64,000 nucleotides of DNA from Triangularia verruculosa. Lineage: Eukaryota; Ascomycota; Sordariomycetes; Sordariales; Podosporaceae. Shown in pieces: positions 19,826 through 30,743 of the stretch. Location of the stretch: the NCBI GenBank assembly GCA_033296885.1, contig MU863903.1:1-64000 (forward strand). The letters run 5' to 3'. The translations under genes and the position numbers were made by a program. Every line of letters begins with the position of its first letter. The first letter of the stretch is position 1. The notes beneath the pieces were generated by a model. That model was given only the letters and a program-made list of their open reading frames with translations, was not told the origin of the DNA and ran no database searches.

Positions 19826-22800
19826 TCAAACAGCCACTGGATCTGAAGCTGGTTTCAGAGTCGTCAACTCGATGCTCTCATCTTGCTTCTTTCCTTTGTT
19901 AAGGAAGGAGTACAGTGCTGTCCTCAGCGCTCGCCGTCGATAATGAGTCCGTGTCCTAGGTTTCATTTTGAAGTGTGTGGATGCTGGTTCAACGATAGTT
20001 CCTGGCTTGGTTTCTGGCGTGCGTGTCATTTGATCAGTATAGCGCCTGAGCAACTGCATATTTTCTTCAACCTCGGGATCCATTAATTCAACGGAAGACC
20101 TTTCGTACTGTCCGCTTGTTATTTCTGGCTCGTCTTCTTTTCTGTCGGGCAGGTTTGGTGGCTCAGCCGTGGGTTTCCGTGTGATTTTTGCAGCAGGCAT
20201 GTCTTCTGGTGCAGAAGATTCGTCGGCGGTTTTCCGTATGCTTTTTGAGGGAGGGGTGTTTTCTGGTGCCGATGATATCGGTTGGTGTGTTGTGATGGTA
20301 TGCTCATTGGCTTTTCCTTTGCTAGGCTTCTTCAAGAACTCTTTGGCTTCTTCCAGGGCCAGCATTCTTCTCTCAGGAATCTCATTAGATGGACCAAAGA
20401 GCTGGATCCTGTTCTCGTCCTTGTCCACAACCTCGTCTACTCGAAAACGAGGGCGCAGTAACTCGTCATCCGTACTGAGTTCCCAGGTGGATAGCTCGGG
20501 TTGTAAGTTATTGAGCGCCCATTCCACCTTCTTCTCCATCCGTTTAGAGATACGATGACCCATCCCAAGCGCAATGCGGCCCCTGACCAGTGCTTGTTCG
20601 ATGACATGCAGAGCTTCTCTATCGCAACCTCCTCTACTGCAGACCAGCGCGCGGTGAAGCTCTTCCAGTGAAAGCGCCGTCTCCTGGTGCCAGTCCCCAT
20701 ATTCGTTTCTTGCCAATTCTAGACACTTTCTAGCTGCGTCTTCAGCTTCGTCACCTCTTTCTAGCTTCACATAGCAAAAGATCATCATTCGTCTAGCCTC
20801 CAGCACTCTTCGATCAGAGTATATATGAAACGTGGAAAATGATTTCAGCAGACCGACGTACAACTCAAGCGCAGTCTCGTACAAATAGATCGGGTACTTG
20901 TTGGTAAACTGCTGTGTGCGGACTATGCTGTCCGCAAAATTCTGGTGGACCCGACGAAGGTATGTATGCTTAACATAAGTGTCCTCGAGCCCGTACTTTT
21001 TGACAAGCGCCTCAATTTCATCACGGCGCCGTCCCCAGTACATGGCATCGCGCAGTTTGGTTGTTTTCCTATGGAACTCGTCTTCAGACTGCCATAACTC
21101 AATGTCGTCAGGTGCCATAAGTCGCTTTCTGATGTCGAGACATGTTTCGAGATGGTTCCCCATTTGTTGTAGGTCTCCTTGGTCGTGGTATATTTCAGCC
21201 ATACGTTCGCTGATACTTGCGACCTCGAGCTGGATGGACTCTGTGAGTGAGAGGTTGTTGTAGTGATTTCTGAATGCTGTGTCGTCTCTCTTCCTCGGAC
21301 CCGAAGCTGCAGTTTCTGAACTTGGGTTGCCTTGATCGTCTGCTTCATGGCTGCCAGGCAGCGGGCCGCCGGCGACTCGCTCGCGCTCGAGTTCCTTCTT
21401 TGCTTGCTCCTCCTCGTCTTTCAAAATTTCGCCATTTTCAAGTAGATCGATATAAAACTGCATGAGCCGATAATGAGCTTCTATGCCCGTTGCTTCGGCA
21501 GCGGCGAGGTCCCCTTTTTCATGGTAGATCTTCATTAAGTAACTCAGGGCTTTTACAACAGTGACTGAGTTGACTTTGTCCCATGCATATGTCTTCCAAA
21601 TGAAAATAAACCTTTTCAGATTTGCAATCGCCTCTTCATATCTCTTATCACTTCGTGAAAGAATAGCAAGATTGGAAAGTAAATAGCCCTCATATAAAAT
21701 ATCGAAAGGCTGTGATTCGGGGGCAACATGTTGTAAACAGGCTCGGACATGAGGGACCACCAGTCGTAAATAGAAGTCATCGATGATATCGTTTGTTTCC
21801 ACCAGCGATTCAAGAGCAATCATCCTCGCCATGTGAGCATGTCGAGCCCATTTTTCCTTTTCCAGCCGGTCTCGAGCCCAAGTGTGGACTAACACGTGCA
21901 TCGATGCAAGTCCCGGTGACTTTTTGAGGTCAACCAACGAAAACTTCTCTAGCATCCGAAGGCCTTCTAGAAACGGTCGGTCGTTTTTATCAAGATGGCT
22001 CCCAACCATGAAGAATTCCTCCGGAGTAATATCCGGCTTGCCTGACAGAGCCTCCAAGATGCCGTCGAGTTTGAGAGTCTCACTGCGTCGCTCAACACGA
22101 ACCATCCACCGATTGTAAGCACGTTCTGGTGTTTGTATGACGATATCCTCGTTGTGGAAGAAGCACACAAGGTTGAGTACTCTCATCGCCATATCTGCCG
22201 CAAGGCCTGTTTTGCTGTTTCCTTCTCGCCGCTTAATAGCACGGATAGCACGGCACGATGCCTCAAAGGTAGCATAAACAGCCTGGTCATATTTCGACGC
22301 GCCGCGGAATCGGGGGTTGCTGAGCAGCTTTGTTCGCTCGGTCTCAAAGAGGTTTGAGTACTCGTCAAGCCGACACATTCCTGCCCTAATGTAAGCGGCT
22401 GCCTGACTAACCGCAAGGGGCAGACAGCCAAGTTCATTGACAACGTCGAGAGCCAAAGCTTTGTCGTGTGTATCTTTGGGATCGTACCTTGAGCCAGCAG
22501 CTGTAAGGAGAAGTTCGGATGCATCGCCCTCGTTCATCTCGGTAACTTTGTAGACACATGAGTCGGGGAACTCAAGCATGAGGTCGTGATCCCGGCTTGT
22601 GTAGAGAATATTCCCCTTGTTCGATATTGGAACATTCTCCTGGCGATTTGACGGAGAGCAGTTGTCGAAGATCAAGAACCACTCTTCTGGATCCTCGGCC
22701 AGTTTCTTCAGTGCTATGAGTCGAAGCTGCTCGCTACCTCCAGAGCCCCAGCCTTCTTCTGAAGCGATCTTGGCGTAGCTTTGCGTTATCGTCACAATAT

Positions 22801-24312
22801 CAGTGCCATCGACGTAGTAAACCTTGTTGAATCTACAGTCAGGTGGATGTTAATTGCCTGATCTCGATGAATAGAACAGAACGATACATACCTGTCCTCG
22901 GCAGTTTCTGCAAACTTGTACGCAATCTGAGTTTTTCCAGCACCTCCGATCCCGTACAAAAGAAACTGGCGTCGTGGCTTCCCTCCTGTGTCTCTTTTCG
23001 AAAAGAACTTGTCCAGTCTGTCAAGAATATCCTCACGTCCTGTGAAGAATGGACTGGCCTCGCCCCTGGAGCGCGCCTTAGGGCTAGCACGGACGATCTG
23101 AGTTGGATCCAAGTGAGCTACACCTCGTGTCAGCATATGTGAAATGGCAACAAGCCAAAAGACCTACCAATATGGCCCAAAGATAGACCATGCTCGTAGC
23201 CAGAGTGCTCCAGTAAGTTTGCCACTTCATCGAGTGATGCGACAACCGATGGTTTCATCAAGTACTTCTCCGTCATTGTCTTCAGTATACCCATTTTTCC
23301 ATAGTGATGGAGTTTCGCAGCAGCTGCTGCACCATCAACATTGAACCGGAAATAAGACCCTTTGCACTGCTTAAACCTTCCAGCCACTTGCCGATGAGCT
23401 TCCTCGCCATCCGTTGCCGTATTCTTCACCACTTTCAATACATCTATAACCACCTTGGGAGCTTCAATGACTGTCATGAATCCACTTCTCGCCCTGCCCA
23501 CGTGAACTTGACGGGTCCCCGTACCGATACTAACCAAACACCCAAACTTCCGATCAGCGCCAAACTCTTTGACAGCCTCTTGCAGCAGGTAAGATGAAGG
23601 ATTGTTAATCCCAATAGCAGCATCAATATACAATTCCGTCGTCCCGCCACTCGTAAGTGGTTGAGGCTTGAAAAATGTCGATGCCGCGGTAGTGGCCCTG
23701 GCAGCCTCCCAGATCTTGATATCTTTGTCCCTAATCAACAGCATTAGCCCCCCTTTTCTTGTCTCGGGTCTTCGGAGTACATACCACCCATCGGCATTGT
23801 GAAACGTGCGAACCAGTCGCGGCGCCGCAACCTCATTCGCAGGCATAACACAAATCACAGCTTTTCCTTTTGGAGGATTCGTCGGATCCTTCATGAGCTC
23901 TCCCAGATTCCGTCTTTTTACAAGATCCTGAATCGTCTCTCGCAATGGTGTGCTGGGGAACTTCTCGGACATGTTCGACCACTTTTTGGAAGAAAAGATC
24001 TTGCCCGCACATCTATCGTACTCCACCAATGCCTCCTCGGTGGACATTCTGAGACGACCAAGCATGATCGCAATCAAACCCCCGGTGCTCGTCCCAGCCA
24101 TCATGTGGAAGAACTCGCATGGCTTGGGTACTTCAGCGAGGCCATGTTGCTCTTTAATGGTTATCATCAGCTTGTGTAAGATGAGCAGGGAGGTAACACC
24201 GCGGACACCGCCGCCGTCTACTGGTGTTAGTCTACGTTTTGCTGTTAATGAAGGGCGAGGTAGATGAATTACCAAATGAGACGAGGTTGATCGGCTCGTT
24301 TTCTGCCGACAT
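19826..24312 (-). CDS. Patatin-NB-ARC-TPR NLR protein, left paralogue
   Basis: Five exons, 24312-24273, 24217-23785, 23730-23168, 23117-22892 and 22832-19826, join in phase to 1422 aa. The patatin domain (1-345) has DGGGVRG (oxyanion hole), GTSTGG with the nucleophile Ser at about 56, and the dyad Asp at about 193 in DAAIG. The NB-ARC domain has the P-loop GIGGAGKTQ at about 399, Walker B WFLIFDNC, a sensor-like NILYTSRD and a GLPLA-like LGCLPLAV. The remaining half is helical and TPR-like (repeated LE..H..L, AEATGIEAHYRLM). In fungi this architecture belongs to STAND/NLR receptors involved in non-self recognition and programmed cell death; the patatin part is the effector lipase. It is divergent from the gene at 25698-30078. 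Ligand and activity are not known. Confidence 0.85.
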
Positions 24313-25697
24313 CGTGGATTTCTTGGCGGTTGGGCACCTATATAAGAGATGCTTGAAGTTGAGGTGAAAATGACCATCAGTCTGAACTGTTCCGGTATGT
24401 TCTTGTCAACCAAGGCGGGCGATCTCATGATGGGCGATTTGTTGTACACGTACAACAGGCGCTGTGTGCCTTTTAGCTAAGCCTCCCTATCCCCTGGCGA
24501 TGCCCTCCAATAGCGATCCCACGTTTAAGCGCCGGCTGGATGCATTGCGTACAGTGCGGTTAGACCGTGAGGGAAACAGAAGACGGCTGAGAGGTGAGCC
24601 TAGAACAGGTTCCTCCACGGAAGTGTTTGTTTGACATTGTTGAAGGGTAGAATCTGGACTGAGGAAAATCGATGACTGGTAGGTTGTGTGTTCCCACACA
24701 GCCACCAAGTTAGACCTTTAGATACTCAACCGTGACTTTAGTGATAGGTAGACTAGGTAGCATACTAACAAAACTATAGGTACCTATGATAGTCACCTTG
24801 GTTGAGCGCCGGTCAGAACAGACGAAATCCGAAGCATCGCTGCTTCAGACCGGCCCGAAGATCAATGCCTGCAGCCTTGATAGGAAGGAAGGCAAGGTCC
24901 TTCCCGCTTCCCTTGAATCTGGGGGCGCTGTGCCTTAGCGGGTGCTTCAGGCGCCAGGCCAAAGGCTATGCCTAAATAGAGGCAGTTCCCCACTCACAGC
25001 CACAGCCACAGCGGTAACAACGGTTGACCAGTGGCAGGTTTGGTTTGGTCCCGACAGTTTGGGACGGCTTTTGAGAGGTCCACGTGTGTGTGTGTATCGA
25101 TACTTCTTCGCAACTGGCTTGAATGATGATTCCTTACTTTCGCGCATTCCGCTAACTTTGGATGTCAGATACCTTATTTTTCTTTATTCACAGCAGGCAA
25201 CCGACAGAGGATGCCATCGTGTGTAAGGTGACTCGTCACATATGATGTTCTTCAGCGCAGGATGTCATTCCAAGGCAGTGTGCTGCTGGCTGATTTTGGC
25301 CGACGGTTGGGCCTTTGCTTGTTTGATTATACCGCAAACTGACGAGAGCAGTGTATAGCCACATCGATTGTTTGAATTCTCACATGCAGGGCAATCGAGA
25401 TTTTTTGCTGTAAAGGGAGGGACGGGCCGTTTGGTGATGGGTGTGGCTCAGAAGGTACACGTACAATGACCCCGGTCACCTCAACCTGGATGCCTGCATG
25501 TTGATGGAACAGGTCAACCCCAAGCGCTTAATCGCTTGTAGGCCATTGGAGGAGACGCAGACCGGATGTTGGCGACCCAAAGATCTGATTTACCTTAAGT
25601 TTCGAGGCAACCCTTCAACGATGGCTCCGGAATCTCTGTGTCCGATTGAATGTTGTGACGGTGTGGTGTTGTTTTGTCTGCATATCGAGGGTTGAAG
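24313..25697. other. Shared upstream region of the divergent NLR pair
   Basis: This 1.4-kb spacer separates the start codons of two NLR paralogues and should hold both promoters. Its centre, about 24810-24990, is a repeat related to the fold-back element at 30186-30458. A (GT)n run lies at 25086-25096. No gene seen. Confidence 0.5.
24810..24990. repeat. Copy of the fold-back repeat family
   Basis: ACCGGCCCGAAGATCAATGC and GGTGCTTCAGGCGCCAGGCC match ACCGGCCCGTCGATCAGTGC and GGTGCTTTAGGCGCCAGGCT in the element at 30186-30458. AAGGTCCTTCCCGCTTCC occurs here in inverted orientation relative to that element, as expected for a self-complementary family that has been rearranged. The outer ends are not well preserved. 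Confidence 0.55.
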
Positions 25698-28600
25698 ATG
25701 GCGTCCAAATCTCAAGATGATGAACCTATTAACCTCCTCTCGCTGGGTGAGTCGATCCACTCTTGAGCTTTTTTTCCAAAAAGAAATCAACTGACCATTC
25801 TGGGATGAAGACGGTGGAGGTGTTCGAGGTGTCTCGTCCCTCGTGATTTTGGATCGTATCATGGAAAAGATTCAGAAAAGAGATGGCTTGGCCGAGATCC
25901 CCAAGCCTTGTGACTATTTCCACATGATTGCTGGAACGAGCACAGGGGGGTGAGTGAAGTTCATACCGCTTAAAATCAACTGGACTGACGTGTGGTTGTA
26001 GTCTTATTGCGGTTATGCTGGGGAGACTTCGGATGTCTACGACTGAGGCGCTGAAAGCATATGACGATTGCGCCGCGAGCATTTTCAACAAGAGCAACAG
26101 GAAAAAAGGCCAGATCTCGGACAAGTATAAGTCTAGCACTCTCAGGCAGGCTGTTGAGAAGCTTGTAAAGGAGCGAGGGCTGGGGGAGATGATGCGAGAC
26201 CCGGAGAACCCCAAGAAGGGGAAGGTGATTGTGTGTGTGATGCCTGCGGATGCTGTTGCGACTGGAGAGACGAGGCTGGTCCGCTCGTTTGAGGGCGAAG
26301 ACGACTGGGATAGTGAGATCAAGATCTGGGAGGCTTGCCGGGCAACCACCGCAGCGTCAAAATATTTCAAGCCGCAGCGGCTGGGCAGAGGTGCGCGCGA
26401 AGGGGACTTTATCGACGCGGCGGTTGGCTTTAACAACCCTGTCAATTATCTGCTGAAGGAAGCGGTGGATGAATTTGGATCTCGACGCCGGTTTGGGTGC
26501 TTGATCAGTATTGGTACCGGCACGAGATCGACCGAAACTGTGAGGGTTGACACTGGATTCTTGAACTTTACAAAAGTTGCCAAGCAGGTGAAGGGCCTCA
26601 TTGGACTGATCAAGAATGTGGCTACCGACTCGGAAACATCACATAAGCAGATCCATAACAGATTCTCCCGCTTTCCTGGTGCATATTATCGGTTCAACGT
26701 GCCGGACGGGGCGAAGGAGGTTGAACTGGATGAGTACCTGAAGATACCGCAGTTGAAGGCTTTGACGCGGGATTATCTCGGTCGGGATAATGTTGGCCGG
26801 CAGATACGCGAAGTGGTTGAGGGTCTGGGCGAGGACGGCAGGTTCAACCATGGGTTGACCTTGGGTCATGCGTGTAAGAAGACATCAGGACGTATACTGC
26901 AAAGCGTTTGGGTATGCTAACAAATTACTAGACTCTCCCGACAGTGATCAACTATTTCTTTCAGACAGATCGAAATCGATGGGAATACCAAGCAACTTCT
27001 TCATAGGCCGGGATGATGTCTTGAAGAAAATTGATCACATCTTTTGCGAACGGGATACAGGAGGCACCCCAAGGAGGGAATTTCTTCTGTGGGGAATAGG
27101 GGGTGTAGGAAAGAGTGAGATTGCCCTCAAGGCGGCAGAACATCTGGATGGAAGGTGAGGAAAATTTCCGTAATCATACGCTGCTGGTGTGCTGGTGCTA
27201 ACTTGAACAAAGGTTCAAATATATTTTCTACATCGATGGGTCAGAGAGATCAGCCACCATGCATTCATATGCCGAGATTTCGAAGCGATATAACTTGGGG
27301 GGCACCAATCCAGAAACAATGTTCCATGTCGCAATGGAGTGGATGGAGCGTTTGGCCGACGAATGGCTCATGATCTTCGACGACTGCAACTTGAGTGAGC
27401 GTGCCGGATTCATCCCTGGCAGGGGGAAGGGCAACATCATCTACACCTCACGGTTCAATGGGCTCGAGCATAATTTCCCCGCACATCTAGTCTACCATGT
27501 CGAACCTCTGGAGGAAAAGGACGCTATTGAGCTCCTGCTGGGGGCTTCTGGACTCTTGGATGTCCCACCTGGACCTGGCGAAGACGAGTCCTCAGCCAAC
27601 AGACGAACACCGACGGACGAGGAAACAGCCTTGGCACAGGAGATTGTCCACGAACTCAGCTGCATGCCGGTCAGCGTCGATAAGGCAGCCGCGGTCATCA
27701 GAGAAAGAGAAATGAAGCTGAGTGTATACCTCAAGGAGCTGCGAACACAAAAGGTTCGAGTTGCCAAAGACCCCCGCTTCAAGGACAAAGGTGTTGAGAC
27801 TCAAGCAGCGTACGCAACTTTAGAACTGTCCTATGACCAGATCACAGCCATACGCCATCGTGCGGGGAGGAGTGGCGATGGGCGAGCAGCACTCTTTGCC
27901 ATGAAAGTTCTGAGTCTGTTGTCCTGCTACCACTACCAGGGGTTTTCCACTGAAATCTTGACGAAAGCTGTTTTGAACCGGCGAGATGACAACGCCGACA
28001 TTTGGTGCCCTTTAAAACGACTCTTCCAAACACAGGATAAAGGATGGGACGACATGATGACAGATGACGGGGAAGGGGGCTGGCAGGTCTTGTTCTTTGC
28101 GCACGGTTTGCAGGTTTTGCGGCGGTACTCTCTGGTCAGACTGGCTCCTGACCGTCTCACGCTATCCATGCACACCTTAGTCCATACTTGGGCTCAGCAG
28201 AGGATGTCGCCCGAGGCTCGTGCTGAAGTCTACTCAGTCGCGAGGATTTTGCTCAACGATTCGATAACACCCTCAATGATATTGGCACACCGGAGGTCTG
28301 CCATCAGCCTTGCACCCCATATCGACTTTTGCTTCGCTACCGCACCAAGGACGTGGGATGCTATCCAGGAATACCACAACGCCTATGCTCTTCGTCTCAA
28401 GCGCGGCGACATAATCACCGGGGCTAAAGATATAACATACCCTGTCTACGAGCGCTACAATTCCAATTTGTTGTTCAAACTCGGGTGGTTCTACAGCACC
28501 GTGCAGCAGTTCCAACAGGCCGAGCAGTGTTGGAAGACCGGTCTTCGGCTATGCAAATTTGCGTACGGGCCCACGAGCACATTCGCCATAGACACCCTGA

Positions 28601-30078
28601 TAAATCTAGCCATGCTTTATCACGAGGATGGGCATCTCGGTAAGGCGGAGGAGATGTACTGGGAAGCCACCGACAGGCTACGCGTGAGAAAGAGAGATCG
28701 TGAAGCCTTCCTTGAGGAGCGTGAGCTTGAAGAACAGAAGAAGCGCCGCGTTTCAGCACCGGCACGGGAAAAGTTGTTGAAAACGGCTCTTGAAAAGACG
28801 ACCCCCCGGCTTCTCTCAATCCTCTCTACCAGGCAAATGGAGCCTAGGATATTCGAGACCTTCAATGGAACTGTTTTCAGCCCTCTTGCTCGCCAACGCC
28901 CCGGAAGACCCGCAAGACAACCACAGGATCCTTCCGGGGGAGAGGGGGAAGAGATTCCCGAGCCTACCGTCGCTTCCGGTGACGATGCGGTAATCTCTGT
29001 GAGGGACCCGCCTCCTGAAGAAACAGACGACCTCGAGGACCTGGAGCTGCAGATCCTTTTCATTCACGGGAGGATAGCAAGGGTTCTCAAAGACCAAGGC
29101 AGGTCCAAGAACGCAAAACGACTGTTCCATTGGGTGATCGAGCGGTTCGAGGAGAAAGTAGTCGAGGATTGCCCCGAGCTGCTGAGGCTTCAGAACGAAG
29201 CAAAGGCAATGATGGAGCCGGACGACATGGAGTGGTTCAAGGCACGGGTGGACATGATGAACGATGCCGACGGGGACTCTGACGAAAACCTTCAGTTCTT
29301 CCGGACCGACGCCATTTGGGAGCTGTGGGATTTTTGGTGCCGATCGATACACCACTGCGGACAGTATTCTCTCGCGCTGGACACGTACAAGAAGTTTTAC
29401 GTCAAGGCTGTCGAGCTCTATGGACCTTATGATCCGAGGGTGCTGAAGATGATGCGGCATATGGCGGAGGCGGCTTGGTTTTCTGGCAGGATGGATGATG
29501 CTGTGTTTATTGCCAGGGAGTGTCTGTCGCGGGCGGAGAGGATCTTTCAGCCGGCGCATATGGAGGTGATATTGGCGATGGACCAGCTCGGGATGGCGCT
29601 CGGGGCGAAGCCTGGTTCTAAGAAAGAGGCGGGGGATGTGTTTAGGCTGGCGCTGGACCGAGCGGAGTTCAGTCTTGGGGCGAATCACTTCGTTACGAAG
29701 AATATCAGGAACAGACTTGAAGGTTTGAAGCAGCCAGAGGAGGAGATTTCGTATTATGACGGCACCAAGAGTCTCGAGGAGAGGTGGCTTGATCTCAAGG
29801 CCGACGTGGAAATGTACATTGAGAGTTACGGGGCGCACAATGAGTTTGCGATGCACCTGAGAGATTTCAAGGGCTCGAGACCGTGGCAGTCGGAGGAGGA
29901 GTATCAGGAGAAGCTGCGTGTGTGCCTAAGATATGGGCAGACTTCTGCAAAGCTATTGGAAAGGAAGAATGTGGCGATAGAAGGTGCGGATGTTGCTGCG
30001 TCAGAGAACGGGGGTGAAGGGTCTCGAGATGCCATCGACATCAAGGGGAAGGGTGTTGACAGAGGAGACGGTGTTTGA
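25698..30078 (+). CDS. Patatin-NB-ARC-TPR NLR protein, right paralogue
   Basis: Five exons, 25698-25746, 25811-25949, 26002-26873, 26932-27154 and 27213-30078, join in phase to 1382 aa. The N-terminus DDEPINLLSLDGGGVRG parallels the left paralogue's ENEPINLVSFDGGGVRG. The nucleophile motif GTSTGG is at about residue 58, and the dyad Asp at about 200 lies in DAAVG. The NB-ARC domain has the P-loop GIGGVGKSE at about 407, Walker B WLMIFDDC and NIIYTSRF; the GLPLA position reads LSCMPVSV, a weaker match. The second half is a helical TPR-like region. Three introns sit where the left paralogue also has them, and one, inside GTSTGG, is unique to this copy. It is likely a cytosolic NLR receptor with a lipase effector. 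Related repeats lie in the upstream spacer and about 110 bp downstream. Confidence 0.85.
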
Positions 30079-30185
30079 TTTTTGCAGCAGTCGGTTAGCA
30101 TAACACATAATACATCGAAGGGGTTGGGTTCGAGGTTTTGGATCAGAGGAATGGTTTCTATTCTAGCAACATGGTAGCTACTGTT

Positions 30186-30458
30186 TGGATAGAAAGGTAT
30201 ATTCAGGAATCAGAGATAGCCGACCCTTCACTGCTCCAAACCGGCCCGTCGATCAGTGCCTGCATCAATGATACGGAAGACACGGCCCTTAAGATTCTTG
30301 CGAGGCGGTGCTTTAGGCGCCAGGCTAACAGGCTATACCTAAAGGGAGACACCGAGGTGGAAGCGGGAAGGACCTTGTGTTCCGTATAATGGACTCGGGC
30401 CGGCCTGGGGTAGTGAAGGGTCGGCTATTCCTGATTCCTGATTGTACCTTTCCATCCA
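30186..30458. mobile_element. 273-bp fold-back MITE-like element
   Basis: The left end (TGGATAGAAAGGTATATTCA, then GGAATCAGAGATAGCCGACC) is the inverted match of the right end (GGGTCGGCTATTCCTGATTC, then ACCTTTCCATCCA). The ends match over roughly 55 bp with a few differences, and pairing continues inward (ATACGGAAGACACGG against rc ATACGGAACACAAGG) to a CTTTAGG/CCTAAAG core near 30320. No open frame. A target duplication is not obvious. Confidence 0.65.
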
Positions 30459-30743
30459 TTGACTTGGATGCCTTGGAATTGAATGGTGATATCCTGGCTG
30501 AGACTTGGCACCTGGTGAGAACGGGTGATTGAGATGATCCATAGGAACAGCTCTCTATGAAGAGACGACTTTTGACAATGCTTATATACATACAAAAACC
30601 CAATGAAGCGTGAGAAAAGGGTAAACTTTCATACAGGGAATCTATAAAGACCTTAGGTACTTTTATCGCGATTCAAAAACTACCAGCACCACACGCCACG
30701 CCAGCACCAGACAAAATCCCAAGACTTTTGAAACTGAGCACAC

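Noticed and set aside
28816..29856. 346-aa minus-strand open frame
   Set aside because: Antisense of the right NLR gene, whose frame has clear domain content and splice support.
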